From Gammaproteobacteria bacterium (GTDB taxonomy: Bacteria; Pseudomonadota; Gammaproteobacteria; Eutrophobiales; Eutrophobiaceae), in the NCBI GenBank assembly GCA_947480335.1, contig CANKCB010000004.1:157955-221954 (forward strand): 64,000 bases of DNA. The letters run 5' to 3'. Numbering within the stretch: the stretch's first letter is position 1; the number at the start of each line of letters is the position of its first letter. A model generated the notes under the pieces. The model did not search any database. It saw nothing but the letters and a program-made list of their open reading frames with translations, and was not told the DNA's origin. Below are positions 51,850-61,106 of this stretch, in pieces. The position numbers were made by a program, and so were the translations under genes.

Positions 51850-52862
51850 TACTGCACGACCAGTAATCTCCGTAGCAGATCCACACCCGCTGCATAGCGC
51901 TCGTGTGATGGCAGATGTTCAGGTCTGCCATAACGGGCTTGCTCACATTCGTTCAACAAGGCTGAAATCTGATCTGATGGTATGGCAGTATGTTGCCCGG
52001 ACAGTCGATGTGTCAGTTCAGAAGCTGTCAGCGCGTCGGTCTTGATGCCTGTGGACTGCCTGAGCAGATCACGAACCAGCTGATCCAGCGTATCGTAACC
52101 CTGTCGACGTTGTTCGGTACTGTCTGACTGAACGGCATGTAAACCATCCAGTTGGGATTGATCCGCCTGGACTTCTGCCTTGACGATCTGGTGTTGCTTG
52201 AATTCAGCATTGCGTTGACGCAACCGGAGTTGCACCACCCATGCAGCGGGAGCCAGAGAGATCAGAACCATGAACCAGCCCAGCGTCCAGATCCAGTCCA
52301 GTTCCGATGGCACGATTTCAGTATCCAGTTGATCCCTCAAACGGGATTGCAAGGGTTCGGTTGCCAGCGTACTACGCAAGGACAATGTGGTTGCAGGGAC
52401 ACTGACTTCACCGGAGGGTGTCGCTGTACCTGATTGTGCACTGTTTTTCGCTGAAAAATAACGCAGCGTTCTGGCACCAATCAACAGTGAAAGTTTATTC
52501 AGGTCATAGGTGGTCAATTGATAATGAATCCTGTAGATGACCTTGTCGTCCTGTTCATCACGACTCTGATCCGAGTTGAGCAATTCCAACCCGTTAAACT
52601 CCAGCAAGCTGGCATCCAGATCACCCGGCAGGATATCGGTTCCGTTATTGCAGATTACTTCCAGGTAGTAATTGACAACATCCCCCTGAAACAATGCCGT
52701 ACGATCCGTCCATTGACGTATCTGTACTTGTGACGGGTTATTATCCGCAGCAGGCAGCATGACAGTCTGAGTAGCCTCAGCAGGATTTTCCTGGGCAGCT
52801 ACGCTGATCATAGCCATGAATAACAGGGTTGTTACTTCATATAATAACCTGATTATTTTCAC
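51849..52862 (-). CDS. DUF4381/BatD-like membrane protein of MoxR operon (337 aa)
   Basis: Signal peptide (LLFMAMISVAAQ), an extracytoplasmic beta-rich domain (residues about 35-150) with IRQWTDRTALFQGDVVNYYLEV that resembles BatD repeats, one membrane helix (about 195-215, WFMVLISLAPAAWVVQLRL), and a cytoplasmic helical domain ending RRLLVVQ. No catalytic motif. It corresponds in position to the 576-aa fusion of the first operon but lacks that protein's extra C-terminal half. Overlaps: 4 bp with DUF58, 1 bp with VWA. Confidence 0.75.
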   Translation of the reverse strand: MKIIRLLYEVTTLLFMAMISVAAQENPAEATQTVMLPAADNNPSQVQIRQWTDRTALFQGDVVNYYLEVICNNGTDILPGDLDASLLEFNGLELLNSDQSRDEQDDKVIYRIHYQLTTYDLNKLSLLIGARTLRYFSAKNSAQSGTATPSGEVSVPATTLSLRSTLATEPLQSRLRDQLDTEIVPSELDWIWTLGWFMVLISLAPAAWVVQLRLRQRNAEFKQHQIVKAEVQADQSQLDGLHAVQSDSTEQRRQGYDTLDQLVRDLLRQSTGIKTDALTASELTHRLSGQHTAIPSDQISALLNECEQARYGRPEHLPSHERYAAGVDLLRRLLVVQ

Positions 52863-53740
52863 ATCCGTCTCCTCACTGCAAACAGGTTTAATAACGACTC
52901 TACCGGACGCTGGTCCGAACGTACAAATACATAATCCATCGGCACCCGGTAGAACGCCTCTACAAGCTTTTCTCGCCGTACGCGCATGGCTTCGGCATAA
53001 TCCATTCGTTGTTGACGGCCCAGTCCGATACGCATGAGCTTACCGGTTTCCAGATCCTTGAACCGGACATTCGCATTACTCTCAGGCAATTGCTGTTCAA
53101 GCGGGTCTTCCACCACGACAGCAATTATGTCATGTTTTGCAGCCAGCACTTTTAACTCGCGTGAATCAGCCAGATTTTCAGCGCTGAGAAAATCGGAGAT
53201 CAAAAACACCACACCTTCCTGTCGGAAATGAGTGTCCAGATGCCGGATAGCAGACAACAACTGTGTTTGCCCGGTCGGTGCCTGCATCGCCCACAGCTGT
53301 TCGAGAAATCGCCAGGCCTGTACACGGTTTCTACGCGGCGGGAAATAGCTGTGTACCTGATCACTGAATGACAGGAACCCGGTATTAATCTGATCAGACA
53401 GCGATGAAAAAACCAGGCAGCCGGTCAACAGCATCTGGATTTCCTTTTTCGAATACGGACCGGTAGACAGCATCATGCTGCGCGAAACATCCACGGCAAT
53501 CATCACATTCAATTCCCGTTCTGCATGGGTCTCTCGCACAAAGGGTGCATTCATACGTGCGGTTACATTCCAGTCTATGCGCCGTACATCATCACCCGGA
53601 CGATAGGATCGATGTTCATCAAAATCAAATCCTGGCCCTCGCATCCGGCTACGATAGGAGCCGGCACGCAGGTTGGGAAACCGTCGTCCGGTGTATATTT
53701 CCATATAACGTAAATCACTGAGTAAATGTTCGGGCAACAC
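52859..53740 (-). CDS. DUF58 protein (293 aa)
   Basis: GTG 53740, 13 bp after the MoxR stop. DUF58 core RPGDDVRRIDWNVTARM with the canonical IDW, followed by VRETHAERELN. VWA-like motifs AVDVSRSMM and LISDFLSA. No membrane segment. Typical partner of a MoxR ATPase. Better conserved than the copy at 18139, which has lost the Trp of IDW. Confidence 0.9.
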   Translation of the reverse strand: MLPEHLLSDLRYMEIYTGRRFPNLRAGSYRSRMRGPGFDFDEHRSYRPGDDVRRIDWNVTARMNAPFVRETHAERELNVMIAVDVSRSMMLSTGPYSKKEIQMLLTGCLVFSSLSDQINTGFLSFSDQVHSYFPPRRNRVQAWRFLEQLWAMQAPTGQTQLLSAIRHLDTHFRQEGVVFLISDFLSAENLADSRELKVLAAKHDIIAVVVEDPLEQQLPESNANVRFKDLETGKLMRIGLGRQQRMDYAEAMRVRREKLVEAFYRVPMDYVFVRSDQRPVESLLNLFAVRRRM

Positions 53741-53753
53741 AATCAGGGTTCCG

Positions 53754-54782
53754 TCAGGGTATCGGCACTACATCAAGCAACTGTTCAATAATACGATCCG
53801 AGTTGATTCCCTCGACCTCCGCCCTGACAGTACGGGCAATACGATGTCGTGCAGCGTCCGGAAAGATTTCCTTGATATCCATAGGCAACATGTAATCGCG
53901 TCCACTGACAAAGGCGTTAACCCTGGCCAACGCCAGCACATGCTGATAGGAACGGGGAGACATACCCAGTAATACCATGTCCTGTACCTGATGCAGTCCC
54001 ACAGACTGTGGATCACGTGTAGCCCGTCCCAGCCTGACGATATATTCCATAATCTTGTCGTCTACATGCACAGTATTCCGGATCATTTCCCGTGTTGAAG
54101 TCACCTGTTCTGTCGTCAGTCGGTGAGCCAGATCCAGTTTCTGAAAACGATGATGCAACATCTCCACTTCTTCGGCTGCGCCAGGATAACCCACGCGTAA
54201 CATCATGCAAAAACGATCCAGCTGTGCTTCCGGCAGGGTATAAACACCTTCCTGTTCGACCGGGTTCTGCGTGGCGAGGACCCAGAACGGATCTGCCAGC
54301 TCAAAGGTTGAATCCGCCAGAGTTACCTGTCGTTCCTGCATGGCTTCCAGCAGGGCGCTTTGAGTTTTCGAGGTGGCCCGGTTGATTTCATCAGCCAGTA
54401 GAACATTGGTAAATACCGGTCCTTTCTCAATACGGAAGCTGGAACTGCTCGCTTCATAGATACGCGTACCAATAATATCTGCTGGCAACATATCCGGAGT
54501 AAGCTGGATACGTTGAAAGCGTGCCGAGATGGTGTGCGCCAGCGTGGTCGCTGTCAGTGTTTTCGCTACGCCCGGTACACCTTCCAGCAATACATGCCCA
54601 CAACCGGTCTTTACCTTGCCCCCGGTAAATGAATACGGGATAGCCGCAAACAGACCGGTCAACAATCGGCGTACCAACAGATGCTGGCCGACAATGACCT
54701 TGGCAATTTCACTTTCAAGACCGGTAATTGCTGCGTACGCTTCCGCTGCAGACAGGGTTGATTCAGCCGATGAATTACTCAT
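53754..54782 (-). CDS. MoxR-type AAA+ ATPase (342 aa)
   Basis: ATG 54782 overlaps the preceding VWA stop by 4 bp (ATGA). Walker A GVPGVAKT, Walker B VLLADEINRA, sensor ATQNPVEQEGVYTLPEAQLDRF, lid SPRSYQHVLALARVNAF. The GFTGGK-like insert before Walker A (AAIPYSFTGGKVKTG) is longer than in the first copy. Chaperone for complexes assembled with the VWA proteins on both sides. Confidence 0.94.
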   Translation of the reverse strand: MSNSSAESTLSAAEAYAAITGLESEIAKVIVGQHLLVRRLLTGLFAAIPYSFTGGKVKTGCGHVLLEGVPGVAKTLTATTLAHTISARFQRIQLTPDMLPADIIGTRIYEASSSSFRIEKGPVFTNVLLADEINRATSKTQSALLEAMQERQVTLADSTFELADPFWVLATQNPVEQEGVYTLPEAQLDRFCMMLRVGYPGAAEEVEMLHHRFQKLDLAHRLTTEQVTSTREMIRNTVHVDDKIMEYIVRLGRATRDPQSVGLHQVQDMVLLGMSPRSYQHVLALARVNAFVSGRDYMLPMDIKEIFPDAARHRIARTVRAEVEGINSDRIIEQLLDVVPIP

Positions 54783-55792
54783 AACTTCACCAACATGAGC
54801 ATACAGCACACACAGGCCAGCAACAGCAACGGTACATACAGCTCTATATATTCCGCCGTATGTTTCCAGCCAGTCTGGTGTCGTTCCTGACGTGCTATCT
54901 GATTTATCAAGTCCACAAGGTCATGTCCTGTCGTTGAACGGAAGAACCTGCCACCTGTCATGTCTGCCACCATGCGTAAGGTAGATTCATCAAATCGGGT
55001 GGTCAATTGTTTACCCTCCTCATCTTGCATATATTCTGTAATACCATTTACTTCTGCGACCGGAATCGGCACCGCGGTTTCTGTGCCAATACCAATACTG
55101 TGTACCCGGATATGCTCTGACTGCATCTGATTCAACAACCCTGTCAATTTTTCACTCTGGTCATCGCCATCTGAAAGTACCAGAAATATTTTTTGCGTAA
55201 TTAACTTGCCACTGTTCAGTTTTTCATCCTTGGTCACCAGATCAAGCGCGTTGGTCAGTGCCCCGGCCAAATCCGTACCAAAATATACCCTGGTGTCCTC
55301 GCCTATCCAGTCGAGAAAAAAAAACAAGGTTTCCAAATCACGGGTCAGATGCGAGAGCGTAATTGCTGTACCAGCAAATCCGACCAGACCTACCTTGTCA
55401 ATTTCCTCAGGCTTATCAGCCAGAAACGATTTGATTTCCTCTACCGCCCGGACAAATCGCGATGGTGTCACATCTCGTGCATGCATCGAGGCAGAGCGGT
55501 CCAGCACCAGTACCAGATCCTGACGCTCATATTCCGGTAATACCCTGTCAATAAATAACTGTGGTCGCATAACCGCCAGAACCACAGCGAGAGTTGCCAA
55601 CAATGCAACGGACAAAATCATGAAGTCCTTACGAAACGTAGATAATCGTGAAAGCGACAACATGTTCTGTCCATAGCCGCTCTGGACTCTGAACCGACGC
55701 TTGGCTTTAAGATTTAGCGTCCAGAACAGCGCAATCAGCGGTAGCAATACCAGCCAGACTGCAAGATCGGGCCGGAGAAAGTGAACAGGCAT
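54779..55792 (-). CDS. VWA-domain membrane protein (337 aa)
   Basis: Membrane helices at about 10-26 and 58-78, VWA domain with VLDRSASM, FGTDLAGAL and LVLSDGDDQ (complete MIDAS), C-terminal helix (LYVPLLLLACVCCMLML). It precedes moxR and is coupled to it. With the VWA at 50839 it makes a VWA pair bracketing the ATPase. Confidence 0.9.
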   Translation of the reverse strand: MPVHFLRPDLAVWLVLLPLIALFWTLNLKAKRRFRVQSGYGQNMLSLSRLSTFRKDFMILSVALLATLAVVLAVMRPQLFIDRVLPEYERQDLVLVLDRSASMHARDVTPSRFVRAVEEIKSFLADKPEEIDKVGLVGFAGTAITLSHLTRDLETLFFFLDWIGEDTRVYFGTDLAGALTNALDLVTKDEKLNSGKLITQKIFLVLSDGDDQSEKLTGLLNQMQSEHIRVHSIGIGTETAVPIPVAEVNGITEYMQDEEGKQLTTRFDESTLRMVADMTGGRFFRSTTGHDLVDLINQIARQERHQTGWKHTAEYIELYVPLLLLACVCCMLMLVKL

Positions 55793-55811
55793 AAGCTGCG
55801 GCCCGCCGCTA

Positions 55812-56393
55812 CTAGCCTACTGGTTTGGAGGGAGGTTCACCCTCTTTCGGTTTTGGTCTCAACAACTCCAGTATCTGTTCTGGCGGTGATGGCTTGTCTC
55901 GCAATTCTGCCAGTAATTTTTCTGTCAGCTCATAGTTATATTTTGTGTCCCAATCGTTCGGAACCAGTTCAAGTGCGTTACGAAATTCTTCTCTTGCCCT
56001 TCCGAGCCACGCTACCTGAGCTTCCTTTTCTGTCTGGGCAACTGCCTTGGCAAATAATGCCGCGCCACTCCAGAATCGGGCAGGAGCAGTTTCTGTGTGT
56101 GTAGCCGCTATTTCCAGCAACCTGTCCAGCTCATCCATACGGTAAAGTATGCGGAGTTGATTGGTCACCACCGCCTGATAGGCATCGGGGAAAAGTTGTT
56201 TGGCAGATTCAAACCGGTTAAATCGGGATTCGGCCTTGGCGTAGTATTCCAACGCCTGTTCAAACTGCAAGTTTTTCGCCGCACGCTCAGCCTGAATAAC
56301 TGGCCGCATCCAGATTGAAACTGTCAGCAAGGATAGCCCAGCCAGGAAAATTATGATGGTGGCCCACAGGCCTGTTTGTCTTAATAGCCGCAC
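55812..56393 (-). CDS. BatC/TPR-like membrane-anchored protein (193 aa)
   Basis: GTG 56393 with GGGGGAAG upstream. One N-terminal membrane helix (about 10-30), then helical repeats of TPR character (FEQALEYYAKAESRF, FWSGAALFAKAVAQ, AREEFRNALELVPNDWDTKYNYEL) and a Pro/Lys/Glu-rich tail. Fits the role of BatC in a bat-like operon; 19 bp before the VWA gene. Family assignment is by architecture only. Confidence 0.7.
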   Translation of the reverse strand: MRLLRQTGLWATIIIFLAGLSLLTVSIWMRPVIQAERAAKNLQFEQALEYYAKAESRFNRFESAKQLFPDAYQAVVTNQLRILYRMDELDRLLEIAATHTETAPARFWSGAALFAKAVAQTEKEAQVAWLGRAREEFRNALELVPNDWDTKYNYELTEKLLAELRDKPSPPEQILELLRPKPKEGEPPSKPVG

Positions 56394-56483
56394 ACTTCCC
56401 CCGGAATACTTTTGTAACTAGTCTGTAAAAGATAGTAGCTGAAAAGGATAGGGCGGGCAAACCAGACACCGTTACTAATATCA

Positions 56484-57266
56484 TCACTCGCTTGCTGGCG
56501 GCTGTTCCGTAGACACGGCAGGCTCCTGAATTTCAGTTTCAAAACGTTTGAGCAAACCATCGGCTATTTTTGCCTGTTTGGCCTTGGCATGATTTTCCGT
56601 AACCCAGAGAAACTGCTTGCGCGTGAGATCACGATATTTAGTCTCGTTTGACGTATCTGATCCGGCTCGATATAGGCGCCAGAGATCGCGGTAATCTATG
56701 GCTAACAATATTCCAACCTCAGCTGCATGAGCATGTTCGGGATATTGCTTCAAATAGTCTATCTTTTTTTGGGCGGACTGATTCAGAGCTACAGCATCAT
56801 CAATGACAGCGTGAATAAATTCAGTATCGAGTACCAGGTACGCACATTCACCGGCATTACTACCCTCCGGAGCCAGTTGCAGACAATCTACAAAGTCCTT
56901 ACCATCGTAAAAAAACCTTTTCTTTTCTGCAAACCAGTCTATGTTCACACCCAGTTCACGACTACGATCCAGTCCCAATTGAATCAAGCCTCCTTGCTGG
57001 GAATCATACAAGGCTACTTCCTCGCTGAGCACCGAGGCCAGCTCCATTGCCAATAATCCAATCTGATAATGATTCTCTGCCTTTTTTGCGTCATGCGCAT
57101 TTTCAAGCCCCTGTTGCAGACGTTGTATCTGCTTCAGGGCAGAATTGAGATTTTCCGATGTGAGGATCACTTCGGAAGCAACACTTGTCAGGCAGTGCGA
57201 CACGATCCATAAAAAAACAATAACACGGCTTGTTGCTGTTCTGAATCCGAATTGTTTTATACCCAT
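56484..57266 (-). CDS. Exported helical protein of unknown function in second MoxR operon (260 aa)
   Basis: Not recognised. ATG 57266 overlaps the end of the HupE-like gene by 10 bp and has GGAGCGG upstream. Probable signal peptide (residues about 12-30, CLTSVASE). The mature part is helix-rich (LKQIQRLQQGLENAHDAKKAE) with Cys residues near QLAPEGSNAGEC and no enzyme motif. Its position between HupE-like and TPR genes suggests an accessory role in that operon. Confidence 0.7.
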   Translation of the reverse strand: MGIKQFGFRTATSRVIVFLWIVSHCLTSVASEVILTSENLNSALKQIQRLQQGLENAHDAKKAENHYQIGLLAMELASVLSEEVALYDSQQGGLIQLGLDRSRELGVNIDWFAEKKRFFYDGKDFVDCLQLAPEGSNAGECAYLVLDTEFIHAVIDDAVALNQSAQKKIDYLKQYPEHAHAAEVGILLAIDYRDLWRLYRAGSDTSNETKYRDLTRKQFLWVTENHAKAKQAKIADGLLKRFETEIQEPAVSTEQPPASE

Positions 57267-58345
57267 ATTGTCCGCTCCACTAACCAGAAAACACCAAATA
57301 ACAGGATTATCGCTGAGACTATACGGACTATCCATTCCCGATGACTGGACTTTGCCAGTTGTAGCAATACAGGCCAGAACAACGCGACAATTAACAACTG
57401 GCCCACTTCAACGCCCAGATTAAACGTAAGCAGTCCCAGCAGCAATCCTTCACGCTGCAAATCCATGTTTTGAAGAATTCCTGCGAAACCAAAACCGTGT
57501 GCCAAACCGAATACAAAGGTCAATAACCAACGATATTTCACTTCCTTGAATAGCAAATTCTCCAGACCCACATACGCAATACTCAAGGCGATCATTATTT
57601 CGACAGCTTGTGCAGCAGGTTGTACCCACCCCAGAACACCTAACGCCAACGTGATACTGTGAGCGACAGTAAATGATGTCACGATTATCACAAAACTGCG
57701 CAAGCCGGATGCGACCAGCAACAATCCCAACAAGAAAAGGATGTGGTCGTATCCGGTAACAATATGCTCAACACCCAACACAAAAAAATCGCGTGCTGTT
57801 GTCCAGGATCGACCAATCTCACGGGTGCCAGACCAGGTCGTTCCCCGATGAAACACGTGCTCTTCCCGTTGGTCACCCAATATAAACTCAGCCAGATTGC
57901 GATGATCCGGATACAAGTCGGTCAGCACATTCACACTGACATTCAGCTTGTCTATTGTGGAAGTGGATTGATAGCTGACATTGGCCTCAATATAGGGATA
58001 ACCTCCCTTATCTTCCCAGAATCCAAGCTTCTGTAGTTTACCTACCAGTACGATGCCATTGACCGTAATAGAAGCATGCGTTAGTAAATAATCCTGAATG
58101 GGGACATCGGCTTTTTGTAGTTCAGCGTCGCTTATTTTGTTATCCAGATTCTGATCCAACCGGAATAACAGATCCAGGTCGTCCAGTGGCAAACGGAAGA
58201 AGGTGCTGACTTCCTGTTCGCCGATGGTAAAGCTGCTGTAACTGATACTGAGAGGATGTGCAGTAGCAACACTGGCTAGCATGCCAGCTGAACCTATTAT
58301 GATACAAATGACAACAAACTGTCTGGCCCAGCGGATTGGTTGCAC
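57257..58345 (-). CDS. HupE/UreJ-like membrane protein with EF-hand-like loop (362 aa)
   Basis: First gene of the second MoxR operon; GTG 58345. Signal peptide ends VATAHP. An extracytoplasmic domain (about 30-185) contains DQNLDNKISDAE, a canonical EF-hand loop (Asp64, Asn66, Asp68, Glu75). The membrane half has the HupE/UreJ_2 signature: GVEHIVTGYDHILFLLGLLL, FTVAHSITLALG, FVFGLAHGFGFAGIL, with several His in helices. HupE-type proteins are linked to nickel/cobalt or to metalloenzyme maturation, but this large exported-domain version is uncharacterised. Metal handling for a MoxR-assembled complex is a fair inference. Confidence 0.88.
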   Translation of the reverse strand: MQPIRWARQFVVICIIIGSAGMLASVATAHPLSISYSSFTIGEQEVSTFFRLPLDDLDLLFRLDQNLDNKISDAELQKADVPIQDYLLTHASITVNGIVLVGKLQKLGFWEDKGGYPYIEANVSYQSTSTIDKLNVSVNVLTDLYPDHRNLAEFILGDQREEHVFHRGTTWSGTREIGRSWTTARDFFVLGVEHIVTGYDHILFLLGLLLVASGLRSFVIIVTSFTVAHSITLALGVLGWVQPAAQAVEIMIALSIAYVGLENLLFKEVKYRWLLTFVFGLAHGFGFAGILQNMDLQREGLLLGLLTFNLGVEVGQLLIVALFWPVLLQLAKSSHREWIVRIVSAIILLFGVFWLVERTIWV

Positions 58346-58386
58346 AATTTTTATCCAGTTAGGTCTGTCGGATGGTTCGACGCTGA

Positions 58387-58431
58387 AGTATATTTATTGC
58401 TATCTTACAAACTGTTTTGAGATGATCAAAA
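58387..58431 (-). promoter_or_regulatory. Possible activator-dependent promoter of the second MoxR operon
   Basis: TATACT (58392-58387) on the minus strand with no -35, and a palindrome TTTTGA-N5-TCAAAA (58415-58431) centred about 43 bp before the predicted start of transcription. Only loosely FNR-like. TTGCACAA overlaps the GTG start (58340-58347). Confidence 0.35.
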
Positions 58432-58486
58432 CTTAACTGACAGTTGCAATCGACTAATTGAAAGCGGGGAATTATATCCGGACAAA

Positions 58487-58527
58487 TAAAAAATCCTGCG
58501 TATTGGTCATGACCAGCCACGCAGGAT
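58487..58527 (-). terminator. Terminator of the third DPxTG gene
   Basis: 9-bp stem (58493-58501 with 58519-58527) capped by an inner palindrome TGGTCATGACCA, followed on the minus strand by a U run. Confidence 0.88.
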
Positions 58528-58580
58528 AGATTTGAAATACTTCTATTAGATTTACAAATCAGGCAACTGTATCGATAAAT

Positions 58581-58997
58581 CTAGGCGGCTGATTTCTTTC
58601 GCATCATCATCACAATTCCACCCACAAGACCAATTGCAATAATCGACACTAACAACATGGGTGAGGAATTGCCACCTGCACCTGGTGCGGTACTGCTTGT
58701 ATCAGCAGTGCTTGTACCAGATTGAGCTACCACTTGTGCGGCTGCAGTTTGGGCATCTGCCTGTGTATTCTGCTGGACTGCTGTGGGATTATTTTTTTTC
58801 TTTATTATACTTTCCGGATCCACGTTGTTGGCATCAGTGACCGGTGTCGAGACAAATTGGCCTGTTGCAGGGTCAAACTCAAGATAAACCTGGGCTACTG
58901 ACGAGTTCTCGTCAGACGACCATGCCATTTTCATCGGCAATAATGCTGCTACAAATACTGCAGCTGCTAAAATAGCAACCCGATTAATATTTTTCAT
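58581..58997 (-). CDS. Small exported anchored protein with DPxTG motif, copy 3 (138 aa)
   Basis: Start ATG 58997. Signal peptide (about 1-27, KMAWSS), motif VYLEFDPATGQFVSTP with Asp42-Pro43-x-Thr45-Gly46-Gln47, then NNPTAVQ, an Ala/Thr/Gln/Ser-rich linker with a Gly-rich end (PGAGGNSSP), C-terminal hydrophobic helix (MLLVSIIAIGLVGGIVMMM) and a basic tail RKKSAA. The C-terminus looks like a membrane-anchoring or sorting tail. It follows the 666-aa amidohydrolase by 108 bp on the same strand. Confidence 0.82.
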   Translation of the reverse strand: MKNINRVAILAAAVFVAALLPMKMAWSSDENSSVAQVYLEFDPATGQFVSTPVTDANNVDPESIIKKKNNPTAVQQNTQADAQTAAAQVVAQSGTSTADTSSTAPGAGGNSSPMLLVSIIAIGLVGGIVMMMRKKSAA

Positions 58998-59027
58998 TCA
59001 TCTTACCTCGGTTATTTCAGATTGACC

Positions 59028-59052
59028 GGGAGCGGCCAATAAGGCCGCTCCC
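59028..59052 (-). other. Hairpin between amidohydrolase and DPxTG genes
   Basis: Perfect 10-bp GC-rich stem (59028-59037 with 59043-59052), loop AATAA, but no U run on either strand. More likely a transcript-stabilising or attenuating hairpin than a full terminator, so the two genes may still be cotranscribed. Confidence 0.6.
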
Positions 59053-59105
59053 AATCACTAAGACACCAATATTAGTCAACCGTTCAGACTAATTTACTGC
59101 AGATA

Positions 59106-61106
59106 TTAATAACCATTCGCACTGTTGAGGAACGGTGGAATCACCGGAGCTTTGGTCCAGCGCCAGTCGGTTGTTGGCGTTTTCATATCAAACGTCCAAC
59201 TCGCATCAGTCTGGTTAAAGCGCATGGCATTACCACGGAGCGCTGGATCTTCAAACGAGATCTTGCCACCAATAAAGGTCATCAACGACTGCAGCTTGTC
59301 CAGTTCTTCAACCGGTGTAGCCATATAATCACCGTTCAGGATGACGATATCAGCCAGCTTGCCTTTTTCGATAGAACCCAGTGCATGATTCTTCCAGATT
59401 GGGTACGCGCCCCAACGGGTCATCATCAGCAACAGTGTCATCTTATCTGGAACAGCTTCTTCAGGCACACCCCAGGTTTCGCCATTGATCTTACGGGTCA
59501 ACCACTTGACGCCGTCTTCAAATGCCGATGTACGCATATAACCCTGAATACCGAATTCACTGATAACTGTGTTGACACCAGCTTTCATCATGCTGGCAAC
59601 CGGTGCATTCCAGGTCAGATACTCTTCGCCGTAACCTTCCTTGATAACCTGGGTCGGAACTTCAGTTGCATCACAAGAGAAGGTATGTCCTGTCTTGCTA
59701 GCAATTTCAATTTCTTCCGGGGTAACGGAATGGCAGTGATCGCTCTGGGTACGTAACTGCTTGATACGCTCGGGCTTCATGTAATGAAGATACGTCTTCA
59801 TCATGATTTCAGTTGCACCGTCACCAGCTGAATGCCAGCCCGGGATGTTGGTCATACGACCTTCAGCGGCCAGTTTTGCCAGCGTGACCAGATGCTCAGT
59901 ACGGCGACCACGGTTGGCAGCAATACTTGGATCGTCCGTGGGTCTGTTCTTCCAGGCGTTCAGTTCAATGCCTTCCGGTGCCGGTGGGCACTGTTCACGC
60001 GCTTTGATATCTTCACTCTTGGCCACCATGGAGGTACACCAGCCCACACCACCGGCATCAATACCACCTACGCTGGAACCTGTGCTGAAGAAGAAATCAG
60101 AACCACTACCTACCCAGTCACCGATACGGCGATAGGACTCGGAAATACTGTCCGAGAACGGCTGCAACCAGCGATGGTTCCAGGCCATACGAATCGGCAT
60201 AAGGTCATTACGATCCATATGGTTGGTCGCACTAAAGCCACCTTCGCACTGGATGTGACTTGAATAGGTGGTCACACCGATCTGGGCATTAGACTGCATT
60301 ACTTCAAAATAGCCCTTGATGTATTTGTTAAAGGTGTCCTGATCCTGCGTACCGATCAAGTCAAGGCTGGTGCAACGACCAAAGTCCGTGTAGTCGCCTG
60401 ACCAACCACGTCCAGGTCCATCCTTTTTATCCATCCAATAATCTGGCGGGATTTCATTGCCATAATAGTGTTCGATCGCCTTGATAGCAGCGCCACCCAG
60501 AATGGAACCACCACGAGTGGTGATCAGAACCGGGTTATTCGGAGAGACCTTGTCGATCATTGGTCGGTTGAGCAGGTTGGTGTTCATCATGGGGACTGAA
60601 ACCTTAGGTGGTCCTACAGTGAGACGCACCCATTTTCCGGCAGGAATCTGTTTTGCACGTGCTTCAACGGCAGCCACAATCTTCTGGGCTAATTCTTCCG
60701 GAGTCTTACCAGTAACGGCAATTTCAAGTAAATCCGGAATGGATTTCACGACCCAGGGAAAACCGGTTGAGGTTTCATAAATATGGTTATGAGTATCGAT
60801 ATAACCCGGGGTTACTGTATTACCCTTCGCATCGATTACTTCAGTCCAGTCAGCCTTCAACTTCTGGATTTCAGCATTGCTACCAACAGCCAAAATTTTA
60901 TCACCGCTGATCGCGATAGCTTCAGCAATTGTGACTTTCTTGATGTCATCTGAATCTGCAGTGATGACCTTGCCATTGATAATGATAGTTTCAGCATATG
61001 GAGCAGGTGCCGCAGAAACACCACTACTCAATAGGCCAGCCAGAACCAGACTGGCACAGCCAGCGGTCCATTTTGACGAAAGTTTAATACCGTACTCGGA
61101 AATCAT
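59106..61106 (-). CDS. Exported YtcJ-like amidohydrolase with intact HxH (666 aa)
   Basis: ATG 61106 with AGGGGG 5 nt upstream; signal peptide ends GVSAAP. Beta-sandwich IIINGKVITADSD; metal pair His106 and His108 in TPGYIDTHNHIYE. Later blocks: SSHIQCEGGF, GWHSAGDGATEIM (canonical H-x-x-GD), SDHCHSVTPEEI, VISEFGIQGYM, GSIEKGKLADIVILNGDY. It is the most orthodox of the five amidohydrolases here. Transcribed from its own promoter and followed by the third DPxTG gene. Confidence 0.92.
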   Translation of the reverse strand: MISEYGIKLSSKWTAGCASLVLAGLLSSGVSAAPAPYAETIIINGKVITADSDDIKKVTIAEAIAISGDKILAVGSNAEIQKLKADWTEVIDAKGNTVTPGYIDTHNHIYETSTGFPWVVKSIPDLLEIAVTGKTPEELAQKIVAAVEARAKQIPAGKWVRLTVGPPKVSVPMMNTNLLNRPMIDKVSPNNPVLITTRGGSILGGAAIKAIEHYYGNEIPPDYWMDKKDGPGRGWSGDYTDFGRCTSLDLIGTQDQDTFNKYIKGYFEVMQSNAQIGVTTYSSHIQCEGGFSATNHMDRNDLMPIRMAWNHRWLQPFSDSISESYRRIGDWVGSGSDFFFSTGSSVGGIDAGGVGWCTSMVAKSEDIKAREQCPPAPEGIELNAWKNRPTDDPSIAANRGRRTEHLVTLAKLAAEGRMTNIPGWHSAGDGATEIMMKTYLHYMKPERIKQLRTQSDHCHSVTPEEIEIASKTGHTFSCDATEVPTQVIKEGYGEEYLTWNAPVASMMKAGVNTVISEFGIQGYMRTSAFEDGVKWLTRKINGETWGVPEEAVPDKMTLLLMMTRWGAYPIWKNHALGSIEKGKLADIVILNGDYMATPVEELDKLQSLMTFIGGKISFEDPALRGNAMRFNQTDASWTFDMKTPTTDWRWTKAPVIPPFLNSANGY

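Noticed and set aside
58415..58431. TTTTGA-N5-TCAAAA as an FNR box
   Set aside because: Spacing and half-site bases do not fit FNR; kept only as a weak palindrome near a promoter.
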